From contig DATAXP010000032.1 of the NCBI GenBank assembly GCA_036272935.1, forward strand, positions 31,636 to 95,635: a stretch of 64,000 nucleotides of DNA, written 5' to 3'. Positions 34,507 through 43,370 of this stretch are shown piece by piece; position 1 is the first letter of the stretch; each line of letters opens with the position of its first letter. Source of the stretch: DATAXP01 sp036272935 (GTDB lineage Bacteria > Planctomycetota > Planctomycetia > Pirellulales > PNKZ01). Below the pieces are notes generated by a model. The model saw only the letters and a list, made by a program, of their open reading frames with translations. It had not been told where the DNA came from and did not search any database. Made by a program: the position numbers and the translations under genes.

Positions 34507-36057
34507 TTACCTGGCCTGCCCCGAGGCGCCGTGCTTTGGCGTCGCAGCTATTTCGACCTGTTCCAGCAGCGCGAAATCGCCGTGCTCCGAGCGCACGATG
34601 AAGCCGGCGGGTAATGCACCATCATTCGGCGCCACCAACCAGCCGGCAGATACGGCCTTCGCCTGCCCCGATGCCTGCCGTGCATCGACGACTTTGCGAT
34701 CGGCAGCGACCATCAGCATGTCGATCAGCGGCGACGGCGCTTGCATCGCCACGGTCCGTCGCTCGCCGTCGATCCGCTGGGCGAAGGCGTCGAATGCCGG
34801 CCACTGGGCGTCGGCCTGATACGCGTCGCGCGTGGTCCGTACACAGTTGCCGACCGCCACGGCGAGATGGGCGACCACCAAAAACGTCATCGCTACGGTC
34901 CTGAACCGCGGCAATTGTGAAACCAGGCACCAGCCGCACGCCGCCAGGATCGGCAACGTCGGCAGCATGTAGCGTGTTCCCTGGTCCCACGCATACACGC
35001 AGTACAGTCCGGCATAGAGGGGAAATGTCCAAACCATGGCGCTGGGAGCTTCGCGGGCCAATCGCCACCATGCCCACGCCATGCCCACGCACAACGGAGT
35101 GTAGACGGCTAGGTTCACGTCCCACCAGATGCCGCGGCCCGCGTAGCACTTCTGCATTCCCGGTAGCGACAGCCGACCGATCTCCATCACGCGCAGCCGC
35201 ACGCCTTCGAGCACCTGGGCGGCGTAGGAGTTGCCGATCGTGAACTCACGCACGTAGCGGTTGTCCTTGCCGACGGTCGCGGCCATGCGGCTTTCATAGG
35301 ACATCAGCCCAAGAATCGCCGCCGAGGCTGGCACACCCGCAGCGAGCACCGTGGCGATCGCGCGCCGCCACGAGACTTGCCCTTTCCACGCCATCGCCAG
35401 CGCCACGAGACCATAGCCCGCGGCCAGCAGCACGCCGACCGGCCGAACCATGCTGAGCGCGGCGACCATCGCCGCCAACAGCGCCGACCACGCGGCGACG
35501 CGCCACACGCTGGCGCGCAAGCGGAGCAAATAGTCCATCACGTTCGCCGACCAGACCAGCAGCGCCATGAAGGCCAGTTCGCTGAGCGTTGCCCGAGCGT
35601 GCATCCAGAGGCTCGTGTTCACCATCACCAGCGCCACGATCCACAGACAGCCGCGCGGGAACCATCGCCGCGCCCACACGTACACGCCCAACATGAACGC
35701 CACGGTCTGCAGCCATTGCAGGAGCGCCAATGGCAGAAAGGGCCGGTTGGCCAACAGGAATGCCGGGCTGATCAACAATGGATAGCCCGGTGGATAGAAC
35801 AGCATCGGCGAGCCAAAGCATCTCGGTGATCCCCCGCGAGCGATGCTGCGCGCGATCGACAGGTAGGCGGCGCCGTCGGTGGTCGGTGTCCACCACGGGA
35901 CGATTTGTACCGCGAGCAGAACGGCCAGCAAGCCGAGGACCGTCGTGGCACGGCGCGGCGGATGCCGCAGCGCCGATTCGACGTTGTCTGGCAAGCAGAC
36001 AGTGGCACCCGGCGGTGAGGTGCCGTGGTCGCGGTAAGTCGAAGTTTCAACGGGCAT
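34507..36057 (-). CDS. GT-C-type glycosyltransferase-like membrane protein
   Basis: A 516-residue polytopic membrane protein with about 10-12 helices. After the first helix (TVLGLLAVLLAVQIVPWW) an external loop carries TDGAAYLSIARSIARGGSP, the acidic-residue pattern of GT-C (GT39/ArnT-type) transferases. DQGTRYMLPTLPILAACGW also fits that class. The donor would be a polyprenyl-phosphate sugar. The N-terminal 35 residues from ATG 36057 run through a 43-base dispersed repeat (35971-36013), so the true start may lie downstream of it. Same-strand partner of the flavoprotein gene. Confidence 0.75.
   Translation of the reverse strand: MPVETSTYRDHGTSPPGATVCLPDNVESALRHPPRRATTVLGLLAVLLAVQIVPWWTPTTDGAAYLSIARSIARGGSPRCFGSPMLFYPPGYPLLISPAFLLANRPFLPLALLQWLQTVAFMLGVYVWARRWFPRGCLWIVALVMVNTSLWMHARATLSELAFMALLVWSANVMDYLLRLRASVWRVAAWSALLAAMVAALSMVRPVGVLLAAGYGLVALAMAWKGQVSWRRAIATVLAAGVPASAAILGLMSYESRMAATVGKDNRYVREFTIGNSYAAQVLEGVRLRVMEIGRLSLPGMQKCYAGRGIWWDVNLAVYTPLCVGMAWAWWRLAREAPSAMVWTFPLYAGLYCVYAWDQGTRYMLPTLPILAACGWCLVSQLPRFRTVAMTFLVVAHLAVAVGNCVRTTRDAYQADAQWPAFDAFAQRIDGERRTVAMQAPSPLIDMLMVAADRKVVDARQASGQAKAVSAGWLVAPNDGALPAGFIVRSEHGDFALLEQVEIAATPKHGASGQAR
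35971..36013. repeat. 43-base dispersed repeat, copy 2, inside a coding N-terminus
   Basis: It matches 10432-10474 at 38 of 43 positions. It contains TGTCTG, a 5-base loop, CAGACA and then GTGGCACC. It lies over codons for GATVCLPDNVESAL of the GT-C-type protein. Confidence 0.75.
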
Positions 36058-36296
36058 GGGTCGCGATGCGAGTCGTTGGTTCGCCCGAATTTCGCTAGAG
36101 CATCGGCATCGCTGCCTTGAAGCCAGCAAGCGGCGGCGGATCGTATCGCTGCCGGAAAAAGCTGTAAAGCCCGACCTTGTGTCGCACGGCCTGGGTGGCT
36201 GGTCGGGAGATCGCCTTGCAGATTCAGCACTTACGAGTCATCCTGAACAAAGAGGGCCGAAGTCCAGAGGTACCGGCTCCAGAGGTATTCAACGCG

Positions 36297-37115
36297 ATGA
36301 CGGAACTGACCTGCGGGTTTATCGGCACCGGACGCATGGCGACGGCGCTGGCCCGTGGATTCGTAAACGCCGGGCTCGTCAGCGGTTCGGCGATCGTGGG
36401 CAGCGACAGCCAGCAGGCGGCTGCTGTGCAGTTCGCCCAAGCCACCGGTGCCCGCATCCTGCACGACAATGCCGCAGTGGCCGCGGCCGCCAACGTCTTG
36501 TTCCTATCGGTGAAGCCGCAACAACTGGCGGCTGTGCTCGACGATCTCGGCGGGCGGCTCAACGAGCGGCACCTGGTAGTTTCGATCGTGGCCGGCGTAT
36601 CGCTGGCGCAGCTGGCCAAGGGGCTGGGGCCAACGCCGCGGCTGGTGCGCGTAATGCCCAACACGCCCTGCCTGGTTGGCCAGGGGGCCAGCGGTTACTG
36701 CCTTGGCCCCGGCGCCACCACGGACGACGACGCCCTGGTGGGCCGGCTCCTCGAGGCGGTTGGCCGGGCCTACCGGTTGGATGAAAAGTTGATGGACGCG
36801 GTCACTGGCCTCTCGGGCTCGGGACCGGCGTATGCTTTCATTATTATCGAGGCGCTGGCCGATGGCGGCGTCCGCATGGGGCTGCCGCGTCCGGTGGCTC
36901 AGGCGCTGGCGGCTCAGACCGTGCTTGGAGCAGCTCAGATGGTGCTCGACACCGGCGAGCACCCGGCGGCCTTGAAGGACCAGGTGGCCAGCCCGGGTGG
37001 CACGACGATTGCCGGCCTAGCGGCCCTGGAGACCGGCGGTCTGCGTGCTTCGCTGATCGCCGCCGTCGAAGCAGCCACGCTGCGAGCTCAGCAACTGGGC
37101 AAAAACGTCACTTAA
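36297..37115 (+). CDS. proC: Pyrroline-5-carboxylate reductase
   Basis: A 272-residue reductase for the last step of proline synthesis (pyrroline-5-carboxylate to proline with NAD(P)H). The Rossmann motif is GFIGTGRMATALARGF at 6-21. The C-terminal signature region runs VTGLSGSGPAYAFIIIEAL, DGGVRMGLPR and SPGGTTIAGL. The ATG at 36297 gives the usual length; the open frame reaches back to 36177. A 239-base gap separates it from the divergent GT-C gene. Confidence 0.96.
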   Translation: MTELTCGFIGTGRMATALARGFVNAGLVSGSAIVGSDSQQAAAVQFAQATGARILHDNAAVAAAANVLFLSVKPQQLAAVLDDLGGRLNERHLVVSIVAGVSLAQLAKGLGPTPRLVRVMPNTPCLVGQGASGYCLGPGATTDDDALVGRLLEAVGRAYRLDEKLMDAVTGLSGSGPAYAFIIIEALADGGVRMGLPRPVAQALAAQTVLGAAQMVLDTGEHPAALKDQVASPGGTTIAGLAALETGGLRASLIAAVEAATLRAQQLGKNVT

Positions 37116-37166
37116 TCCTACCGCGACCTGCGACGACCAACCATCCTCTCAGGATCAATCAAACTC

Positions 37167-37427
37167 ATGCCATCACCTTCCGTGTTCTTCGTGGTCGACG
37201 ATAAGTACGTTCCGCTCTACCGAGTGATGTGGATTTCCGCCACGCCCCACTTCTGCGGCGAAGAGGACTGCGAACGCGAAGGCTATTACGAGGTGCGGCT
37301 CGAGCAGGGCGAATCGGTGTGGGCCAAGACCGATGAGCGCGACAACCTGATCGCCGCCGTTGAGGACTGGGCCAACGGCGACCCACCCGAGGAAGAAGGC
37401 GAAGAAGACGGCGGAACGTGGAAGTAA
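37167..37427 (+). CDS. Small acidic protein, unknown
   Basis: An 86-residue protein beginning MPSPSVFFVVDDKYVPLYRV, with two cysteines (HFCGEEDCEREGYYEVRLEQ) and a strongly acidic tail (PPEEEGEEDGG). No family is recognised. It follows proC by 51 bases on the same strand, with AGGA upstream, and ends just before a strong terminator. It may be co-transcribed with proC. Confidence 0.6.
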   Translation: MPSPSVFFVVDDKYVPLYRVMWISATPHFCGEEDCEREGYYEVRLEQGESVWAKTDERDNLIAAVEDWANGDPPEEEGEEDGGTWK

Positions 37428-37470
37428 CCGTTTCAACGCGGGCCGACGCACGGGCCGCTCGAACGAAAAA

Positions 37471-37510
37471 ACCCGTGCAGGCGCGTCGTGCGCCCGCACG
37501 GGTCTGCTTT
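37471..37510. terminator. Bidirectional intrinsic terminator
   Basis: A GC-rich stem ACCCGTGC-A-GGCGC / GCGCC-CGCACGGGT (37471-37503, one bulge) has an A-run before it (GAAAAAA) and CTGCTTTTC after it. It lies between the convergent small acidic gene and amt and can serve both. Confidence 0.85.
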
Positions 37511-37573
37511 TCTTGGGCATCCATGCCCCGATGAACGCAGGCAGTCGGCTGGCGGCCCCGAAACAAACAGCCG

Positions 37574-39025
37574 CTAGGTTTCCGACTTGATCATCACGAA
37601 GCCATGGTACGCCTCGTTGCCGTGCTCGCCGTGGTCGAGCCCTTCGATCTGCTCTTCGTCGGTCACGCGCAGGCCGAGCATGGCCTTGATCGCGATCCAG
37701 CAGATCGACGAGACGACGATCACGTAGGCGGCCGTGGCACCGACGCCGACCAACTGCCCAATGAGCTGGTCGATTCCCTTGCCGTGGAACAGGCCACCCC
37801 ATGTGGCGCCGGCCACGCGCTTGGCGACGATCTCGGGATCGGCGAACAAGCCGATGCACAACGTGCCGAACACGCCGTTGACCAAGTGGACGCTGGTTGC
37901 GCCGACCGGGTCATCGATCTTCAACTTGTCGAACATCATCACCGCCAACACGACGATCACGCCGGCAATGCCGCCGATGATGATGCTATCCAGCGGCGTG
38001 ACAAACGCGCACGGGGCGGTGATCGCCACCAGGCCCGCGAGGCAGCCGTTGAGCGTCATGCCGATATCCGGCTTACCGATCTTGATCCAGGCCGTGGCCG
38101 TTGCGGTGAGCGTGGCCATGGCGGCAGCCAGATTCGTCGTCAAAGCAATGTCGGCGATCGCGCCGGGATCGGCAGCCATCGTGCTCCCGGGATTGAAGCC
38201 GAACCAGCCGAACCATAGCACCAGGCAGCCGATGAACGCCGCCATCATGCTGTGCCCAGGGATCGGGTGCATCTTCCCGTCGGGAGTGTATTTCCCGAGA
38301 CGCGGCCCGAGGAAGATGATGCCGGTCAAGGCCGACCAACCGCCGATCGAGTGCACCTGCGTACTGCCAGCGAAGTCGAAGAAGTTCCACTTCGTTGCCA
38401 GCCAGCCGCCGCCCCAGATCCAGTGCCCCACGACCGGGTAAATCACGATCGCCATCGCGAAGGTGAACACGATGAACGAGATGTACTTGATGCGTTCGGC
38501 CACGGCGCCGGAGACGATCGTCGCGGCGGTGCCGGCGAACACCAACTGAAAGAAGAACTTGGCGGACAACGGCACGCCGGTCCAACTGATGCCGGGGTAG
38601 TCGCCCTTGTAGTCGGCGGCCACGGCGGGGCTGTTATCCTCGCCGGCGACCATCCACAAACCCTTCTGCCCAATGTACGGGTTCACCTCGTCGTTGCTGC
38701 CGGTGCCGAACATCAGCCCCCAACCCAACAGCCAGTAGCCGAGCGTGGAGACGGCAAACACGATGAAGTTCTTCGATAGAATGTTCACGCAGTTCTTGGC
38801 GCGGCAGAAACCGGCCTCGACGCAGCCGAAGCCCAAGTTCATGAAGAACACCAAGAAGCCGGTGAGCATCACCCACATCGTGTCGGCGGCAATTTTCAGG
38901 TCGCCGACCGTGGGGCCTGCCGCCGCCGCCGGTGGTGCGGCTTCTTCGGCCAGCGTTATCTGTGCGGTGCCGAGCACCGCCAGCAAACACAGCAATCCAA
39001 CGGACCAACGCAAAGCTCTCGTCAT
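37574..39025 (-). CDS. amt: Ammonium transporter
   Basis: A 483-residue Amt/MEP family channel with a signal peptide and 11 expected helices. Recognisable stretches are NLGFGCVEAGFCRAKNCVNI, GWSALTGIIFLGPRLGKY, HSMMAAFIGCLVLWFGWFGFN and the C-terminal EEQIEGLDHGEHGNEAYHGF, which in other Amt proteins contacts the PII regulator GlnK. No glnK/glnB lies next to it, unlike in many bacteria. GGGAGG 7-8 bases upstream fixes the start. A 766-base non-coding region lies upstream. Confidence 0.96.
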   Translation of the reverse strand: MTRALRWSVGLLCLLAVLGTAQITLAEEAAPPAAAAGPTVGDLKIAADTMWVMLTGFLVFFMNLGFGCVEAGFCRAKNCVNILSKNFIVFAVSTLGYWLLGWGLMFGTGSNDEVNPYIGQKGLWMVAGEDNSPAVAADYKGDYPGISWTGVPLSAKFFFQLVFAGTAATIVSGAVAERIKYISFIVFTFAMAIVIYPVVGHWIWGGGWLATKWNFFDFAGSTQVHSIGGWSALTGIIFLGPRLGKYTPDGKMHPIPGHSMMAAFIGCLVLWFGWFGFNPGSTMAADPGAIADIALTTNLAAAMATLTATATAWIKIGKPDIGMTLNGCLAGLVAITAPCAFVTPLDSIIIGGIAGVIVVLAVMMFDKLKIDDPVGATSVHLVNGVFGTLCIGLFADPEIVAKRVAGATWGGLFHGKGIDQLIGQLVGVGATAAYVIVVSSICWIAIKAMLGLRVTDEEQIEGLDHGEHGNEAYHGFVMIKSET

Positions 39026-39791
39026 CGGTGAGCCTCCCTCGCGTAAAGATGTTTAACGATTTGATTCACGCATTCGCCTCTCGTTCGGCGGCGAGCGTTT
39101 CCGCGTTCCTGCGGCATGCCTCGCAACCGGTCGGCGATCCGTCGAGTGCTGACGACGGAAACCCCGGCCTGGGCGGACCGAAGTCCACCCAAGCCTAAGG
39201 GTCCGTTCTGGCCAGGCGGAAGCCAGAAGGTTCGTCATGCTGTTTCAAAGGCGAGACGTCGTTCGCGATTTTCGCCGCAAGCGTGCAATCGCCTCGCAAC
39301 TTGAAAGCGCTGCGGCGCTTTCGGCTGTGTCGCCGTCAATTTGAATGTCTGCGCATAGCAATACGTTTCCCTGGGTGAAAAATGTCGACCCGGGACGGGA
39401 TGGAAGGGAGAAACTGTCGATTCGCCTGTTGCCAACCCGGTTCCCGCCTGTACGAACCTGAGTGAGCACATCGACAGCCGAGAGCTCTTGATCATCAAGA
39501 GTGCGCTGCAGGCTTGCCCCAACGCCTGGCGCGCGATCGTCGACGCGCAACGCTGCGGCCTCAGAGCAACGATGATGCCCAAGGCGGCTAGCGGCGAAGT
39601 TCGAGCATTGCTCGACAGAAACTAAATCGTTTCAAAACAAAGATTAACGAAAAATCCATATTTTTTCAGATCGGTAGGGAAACGTGTCGGCACACTTCTC
39701 GACGCCTGTTTCGCGCACACTAGCCGCATAGATGTTAGGCATGCATCGACACCTTACTCGTGGCACCGCAACCGGCTACGTTGTTTTGTCG
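39026..39791. other. 766-base region without a supported gene, upstream of amt
   Basis: Short reading frames exist, but none has domain-like content or a good ribosome site. It contains a perfect 8-base stem with a TGCG tetraloop at 39303-39322 and an AT-rich stretch at about 39615-39680 (runs of A and T in an otherwise GC-rich context). A nitrogen-regulated promoter for amt is expected here; a clear sigma-54 site (GG-N10-GC) was not found by eye. Confidence 0.5.
39303..39322. repeat. Perfect tetraloop hairpin upstream of amt
   Basis: GAAAGCGC, loop TGCG, GCGCTTTC. It lies about 280 bases upstream of the amt start in the large non-coding region and could form in a long leader RNA. Confidence 0.5.
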
Positions 39792-40154
39792 CTACTCGAT
39801 CTCGGCCTCGAATTCCGCCGTAACCGTCGTGCTGATTCCGCCGCGCGGCGTGAACGAGGCCCGCAGTTGCATCCATAACGGCTCGACCGCCTGAACCAGG
39901 TCGTCGAGGATGCGGTTCGTGGCGTGCTCGTAGAAGATCCCCTCGTTGCGGAACTGCTGAAGGTACAGCTTGAGGCTCTTCAGCTCGACGCACTTCTGCT
40001 GCGGCACGTACGTGATCGAGAGCGTGCCGAAGTCGGGCTGGCCGGTCTTGGGACAAACACTCGTGAACTCGGGGCAGACAATCTCGATCGTGTATTCGCG
40101 ATCCGGAAACTCGTTGGCAAACGTTTCCAAGAGCGCGGCAAAGTTATCGGGCAT
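39792..40154 (-). CDS. queF: NADPH-dependent 7-cyano-7-deazaguanine reductase
   Basis: A 120-residue type I QueF. It reduces preQ0 to preQ1 in queuosine synthesis. The catalytic cysteine lies in FTSVCPKTGQPDFGTLSI, and CVELKSLKLYLQQFRNEGIFYEHATNRIL is the family core, including substrate and NADPH contacts. The start at 40154 (MPDNFAALLE) follows the family; the open frame goes seven codons further. Divergent from queC-queE, with quasi-palindrome D between them. Confidence 0.95.
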   Translation of the reverse strand: MPDNFAALLETFANEFPDREYTIEIVCPEFTSVCPKTGQPDFGTLSITYVPQQKCVELKSLKLYLQQFRNEGIFYEHATNRILDDLVQAVEPLWMQLRASFTPRGGISTTVTAEFEAEIE

Positions 40155-40200
40155 TGGGTTGGTCCTTTCGCGCAAACGACCATTGTGGCATGATGAAAAG

Positions 40201-40274
40201 CGAGCGGCTAGCAGTTAGCAATGAGCAGCTAGCCAGACTCCGGCTATTCGCTGACTGCTAATTGCTAACTGCTT
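40201..40274. repeat. Quasi-palindrome with tandem-repeat arms (D)
   Basis: The left arm, 40201-40233, repeats GCGGCTAGCAGTTAGCAATGA-like units with AGCAGCTAGC. The right arm, 40242-40274, reads CTGCTAATTGCTAACTGC and related. It occupies the divergent queF/queC promoter region and ends 3 bases before the queC ATG. Confidence 0.75.
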
Positions 40275-40277
40275 ATC

Positions 40278-40964
40278 ATGCCCCCTGCCGTCGTGTTACT
40301 CTCTGGCGGACTCGACAGCGCCACGACCGCGGTGATCGCGCGCCGCGACGGGTTCGAGCTGCACGCCTTGAGCATCGACTATGGCCAGCGGCATCGCGGG
40401 GAGCTCGATGCCGCCCGGCGTGTGGCACAGTCGCTGGGCATCGACGACCATCGCGTGATTGGCATCGACGTGGCAGTGTTTGGCGGCAGTGCGCTGACGG
40501 CTGACATGCCTGTGCCCAAGCACCGCGACGAGGCGCAGATGACCGCCGACATCCCGGTCACCTACGTGCCCGCCCGTAACACAGTATTCCTGTCGCTTGC
40601 CCTGGGGATGGCCGAGACACTCGGAGCCGCCGACCTGTTCGTCGGCGTGAACGCGATCGACTACAGCGGCTATCCCGATTGCCGCCCGGAGTATCTGCGG
40701 GCCTTCGAGGCGCTGGCGAACCTGGCGACCAAGGCCGGCGTCGAAGGCACGTTGCGGTTCAAGATCCACGCCCCGTTGGTCCACATGACCAAGGCCGAAA
40801 TTATTCGCACCGGTGCGGCGCTAGGCGTCGACTTCGCGCTCACGCATAGCTGCTATGATCCGGACGCCGACGGCAGAGCGTGCGGCTGGTGCGATGCCTG
40901 CCAGTTGCGACGCCGCGGGTTCGCCGAGGCGGGGCTCGCTGATCCGACCGAATACCAATCGTGA
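40278..40964 (+). CDS. queC: 7-cyano-7-deazaguanine synthase
   Basis: A 228-residue ATP-dependent enzyme turning 7-carboxy-7-deazaguanine and ammonia into preQ0. The PP-loop SGGLDSATTAVIARRDG is at 8-24. The zinc site is C-terminal: THSCYDPDADGRACGWCDACQLRR with four cysteines. YVPARNTVFLSLALGMAE and NAIDYSGYPDCRPEYL are family segments. queE follows after 16 bases. queD is not in the window. Confidence 0.96.
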   Translation: MPPAVVLLSGGLDSATTAVIARRDGFELHALSIDYGQRHRGELDAARRVAQSLGIDDHRVIGIDVAVFGGSALTADMPVPKHRDEAQMTADIPVTYVPARNTVFLSLALGMAETLGAADLFVGVNAIDYSGYPDCRPEYLRAFEALANLATKAGVEGTLRFKIHAPLVHMTKAEIIRTGAALGVDFALTHSCYDPDADGRACGWCDACQLRRRGFAEAGLADPTEYQS

Positions 40965-40980
40965 GTACCCGAGCGCCGTC

Positions 40981-41667
40981 GTGAAGATTGCCGAATTGTA
41001 TTTCTCGATTCAAGGCGAAGGCTCGCTCACCGGGCGCGAGAGCGTGTTCGTGCGCACCAGCGGCTGCAACCTGCGCTGCTGGTTCTGTGACACGCCGTTC
41101 GCCTCGTGGTCGCCGGAAGGGGAAGACCTGTCGGTCGCCGAGATCGTCGATCGCGTCGAGCGGTTCGACTGCGAACATGTCGTGATCACCGGCGGCGAGC
41201 CGATGCTGCACGCCGAGTTGGTCCCGCTCTCCGACGAGCTGCACCGTCGCGGCAAGCACATCACGATCGAGACGGCCGGCACGCTTTATCTCCCGGTGGC
41301 CTGCCGCTTGATGTCGATCAGCCCGAAGTTTGCCAGCAGTGCTCCGCCGCGCTCGCGACACACCCGTTGGCATCGTCGCCACGAACAGACGCGCAATGCG
41401 CCGCACATCGTCCGCCGGTTGCTGATCGAGTACGAATACCAGCTCAAATTCGTCGTCGACACGCCGGCCGATTGCGAAACCGTCGAGCGCTACCTCGCCG
41501 AACTGCCCGAGGCCGATCGCGGGCGGGTGTGGTTGATGCCGCAAGGAACCGACACCGACGCGCTGGCCGAGCGCGCGGCGTGGCTCGAGCCGTACTGCCG
41601 CGCCGCCGGCTTGCACTACTGCCCGCGCCGCCAGATCGAATGGTTCGGCCTGGTGCGCGGGACGTGA
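40981..41667 (+). CDS. queE: 7-carboxy-7-deazaguanine synthase (radical SAM)
   Basis: A 228-residue radical SAM enzyme converting 6-carboxytetrahydropterin to 7-carboxy-7-deazaguanine. It opens KIAELYFSIQGEGSLTGRES, has the cluster motif SGCNLRCWFCDT (CxxxCxxC) and VVITGGEPMLH for SAM binding. GTG 40981 is the likely start because the conserved part begins there and it clears the queC stop by 16 bases; an ATG at 40855 lies deep inside queC. A basic segment SRHTRWHRRHEQTRN after the SPKFASSAPP stretch resembles insertions in some QueE subfamilies. Confidence 0.94.
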   Translation: MKIAELYFSIQGEGSLTGRESVFVRTSGCNLRCWFCDTPFASWSPEGEDLSVAEIVDRVERFDCEHVVITGGEPMLHAELVPLSDELHRRGKHITIETAGTLYLPVACRLMSISPKFASSAPPRSRHTRWHRRHEQTRNAPHIVRRLLIEYEYQLKFVVDTPADCETVERYLAELPEADRGRVWLMPQGTDTDALAERAAWLEPYCRAAGLHYCPRRQIEWFGLVRGT

Positions 41668-41682
41668 ACTTCCGCTAGGGGT

Positions 41683-42027
41683 TTAGCACGCCGCCAGTAG
41701 TTGTTCGATTGCCGCGATCGCCGTATCCAACGACTGACGGGCCATCTGGAAGTTAGTGTGCGCCGACACACGCGGCAGGATTTCGGCAAACTGGGTCGCC
41801 GCCTGCTTGAGCTTGCCCAGCTTTTTCCGCGCGATCTTCAGGTACTCGGCCGCGTCGCCGGCCTTCAGCGACGGCCCCAGCGCCAGGCAATAGTCGTACA
41901 GCTCTCGCACCACCGCGTACAGCTCTTCGTCTTCTTCGGCTTCTTCCGAATGCTTGAGGAACGTGCGCACCACCCACACATGGCTCAGTTGTGCGTCGAT
42001 CCGGCGCATCGCGTCGTCGAGCGTCAT
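41683..42027 (-). CDS. Small helical protein, unknown
   Basis: A 114-residue, mostly helical protein (MTLDDAMRRIDAQLSHVWVV; EEAEEDEELYAVVRELYDYC; LKIARKKLGKLKQAATQFAE). No family is recognised. Its ATG overlaps the stop of the membrane-protein gene before it (ATGA), so the two are translationally coupled. The reading frame is open far upstream, but that part is a shadow of the membrane gene. Confidence 0.7.
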   Translation of the reverse strand: MTLDDAMRRIDAQLSHVWVVRTFLKHSEEAEEDEELYAVVRELYDYCLALGPSLKAGDAAEYLKIARKKLGKLKQAATQFAEILPRVSAHTNFQMARQSLDTAIAAIEQLLAAC

Positions 42028-43112
42028 CGGTGCGCTGCCGCCGGCACGTTGCCCGCTGCGGCTGCCTTCTTGCCCGCAGGCGCGTGCGGCGCCGGCTTTG
42101 GGGCGAACACCAGCACCGTCACCGCGCCGGCCACCACCACGATTAGCCCGGCGTAGAAGAACGGAGAAATCTCGCCAAGGTCCTTGGCTGTCATGATCGA
42201 CACCAGCGTGTTGATCACCGGCGCTCCGCCGAACACCAGCGGCATCACGTACACCGGCTTGCCGCCGAACGTGAACGCCAGGATGATCCCCAGTGATCCG
42301 ATCGCACCGGCAGAGCCTGCTCCGAGGCTCCACAGCACGCCCGAGGCGCTCAGCTCGCCGTGATCGCCGACGATGGCCCGCAGCACCAGCGGCGCCAACA
42401 CGGCAATCAGGAAGTATGCCATCCCCACGCAGATGAACGGCCGCAGGCGGCTGCCCTGCATCGCCACTTGTCCCTTGTGCAACAGCGGTCCGTACGAACC
42501 CCAGCACAGGGCCGTTAGCGCTACGAACAACGATACTTTCGCCAGATCGGCAATGCGGTTCGCATCCTCGTGAACGACCGACTCTTGCGCGGCCGGCTGA
42601 GCGCCAGACTTGCCGCCTTCAACGACTGTGGCCACCGCGCGCGGCTTTGGTTTCGCAGGATTGAACATCAGCACCGTCACGGCCCCGGCGATCACCAGGA
42701 TCAGTCCCGCGTAAAAAATCGGTCCCGCCTGGCGATATGTCCTCGACATGTACATCGCCACCACCGTGTTCACGACCGGTGCGCAGCCGAACACCAGTGG
42801 CATCACGTAGATCGGGCTGCCGCCGTTGGTCAGAGCAAGAATGATCCCCAGCGCGCCAACCGCCGTGACCACGCCGGCGCCGAAGCTCCAGGCGATGCCC
42901 ATCGTCGTCCAGCTTCCCGACTCGCCACGAGCCCGCAGCATGGCTCCAGGGACGATCACGGCAATCAGAAAGTACGCGATGCCGACACAGATGAACGGCA
43001 GCAGGTGGCTGCCTCCCATGCCAACTTGCCCTTCGCGCATCAAGGGACCGTAGACGCCCCATGACAGCGCCGTCAGTGCCGTCGAGCCGAGGACGAACAG
43101 ATAATTCGACAT
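42024..43112 (-). CDS. Ten-helix DMT-like membrane protein made of two near-identical halves
   Basis: A 362-residue polytopic protein. Residues 1-155 and about 195-345 are strikingly similar: LSWGVYGPLMREGQVGM / LCWGSYGPLLHKGQVAM; LPFICVGIAYFLIAV / RPFICVGMAYFLIAV; GSPIYVMPLVFGCAPVVNT / GKPVYVMPLVFGGAPVINT; IFYAGLILVIAGAVTVL / FFYAGLIVVVAGAVTVL. Each half has about five helices. The linker is polar (KPKPRAVATVVEGGKSGAQ). The fold resembles the drug/metabolite transporter superfamily, and the substrate is unknown. The ATG at 43112 starts the first helix; the frame opens further up to 43262. Confidence 0.8.
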   Translation of the reverse strand: MSNYLFVLGSTALTALSWGVYGPLMREGQVGMGGSHLLPFICVGIAYFLIAVIVPGAMLRARGESGSWTTMGIAWSFGAGVVTAVGALGIILALTNGGSPIYVMPLVFGCAPVVNTVVAMYMSRTYRQAGPIFYAGLILVIAGAVTVLMFNPAKPKPRAVATVVEGGKSGAQPAAQESVVHEDANRIADLAKVSLFVALTALCWGSYGPLLHKGQVAMQGSRLRPFICVGMAYFLIAVLAPLVLRAIVGDHGELSASGVLWSLGAGSAGAIGSLGIILAFTFGGKPVYVMPLVFGGAPVINTLVSIMTAKDLGEISPFFYAGLIVVVAGAVTVLVFAPKPAPHAPAGKKAAAAGNVPAAAHR

Positions 43113-43311
43113 GGGTGCACGCTCCAAGGGGCACAGTAGCGGAAGGCCAGCAGGCGGGAACTCGCCAATATAAACGCGGAGCCATTGTCTGCCGACTGGA
43201 AATCGTACGGCGCGGCTGCTAGGTTCAGCGGTCAATTGCCGGTTTGAATTCTCACTTCTCACTTCTTAGGAGGGACTTGCTAAGCCGGTCAAAAAGTTTG
43301 GAAGAATCTTG

Positions 43312-43354
43312 TTGCCTCGGTCGACACGCACCGATATAGTGTTCATGTGTTCAT
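43312..43354 (+). promoter_or_regulatory. Putative recA promoter with a GTGTTCAT direct repeat
   Basis: A -35-like TTGCCT (43312-43317) and -10-like TATAGT (43335-43340) are 17 bases apart. A perfect tandem GTGTTCAT GTGTTCAT (43339-43354) overlaps the expected transcription start and could bind a damage-response repressor. It differs from the E. coli CTGT-N8-ACAG box. Confidence 0.45.
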
Positions 43355-43370
43355 TGCACGAGTGGGTGCG

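Noticed and set aside
39026..39791. Searched by eye for a sigma-54 promoter (GG-N10-GC) and for small genes.
   Set aside because: No convincing match to the consensus, and the short frames lack ribosome sites and domain content.
40155..40277. Considered as a preQ1 riboswitch in front of queC or queF.
   Set aside because: The sequence is a repetitive quasi-palindrome and lacks the short stem plus A-rich tail of preQ1 aptamers.
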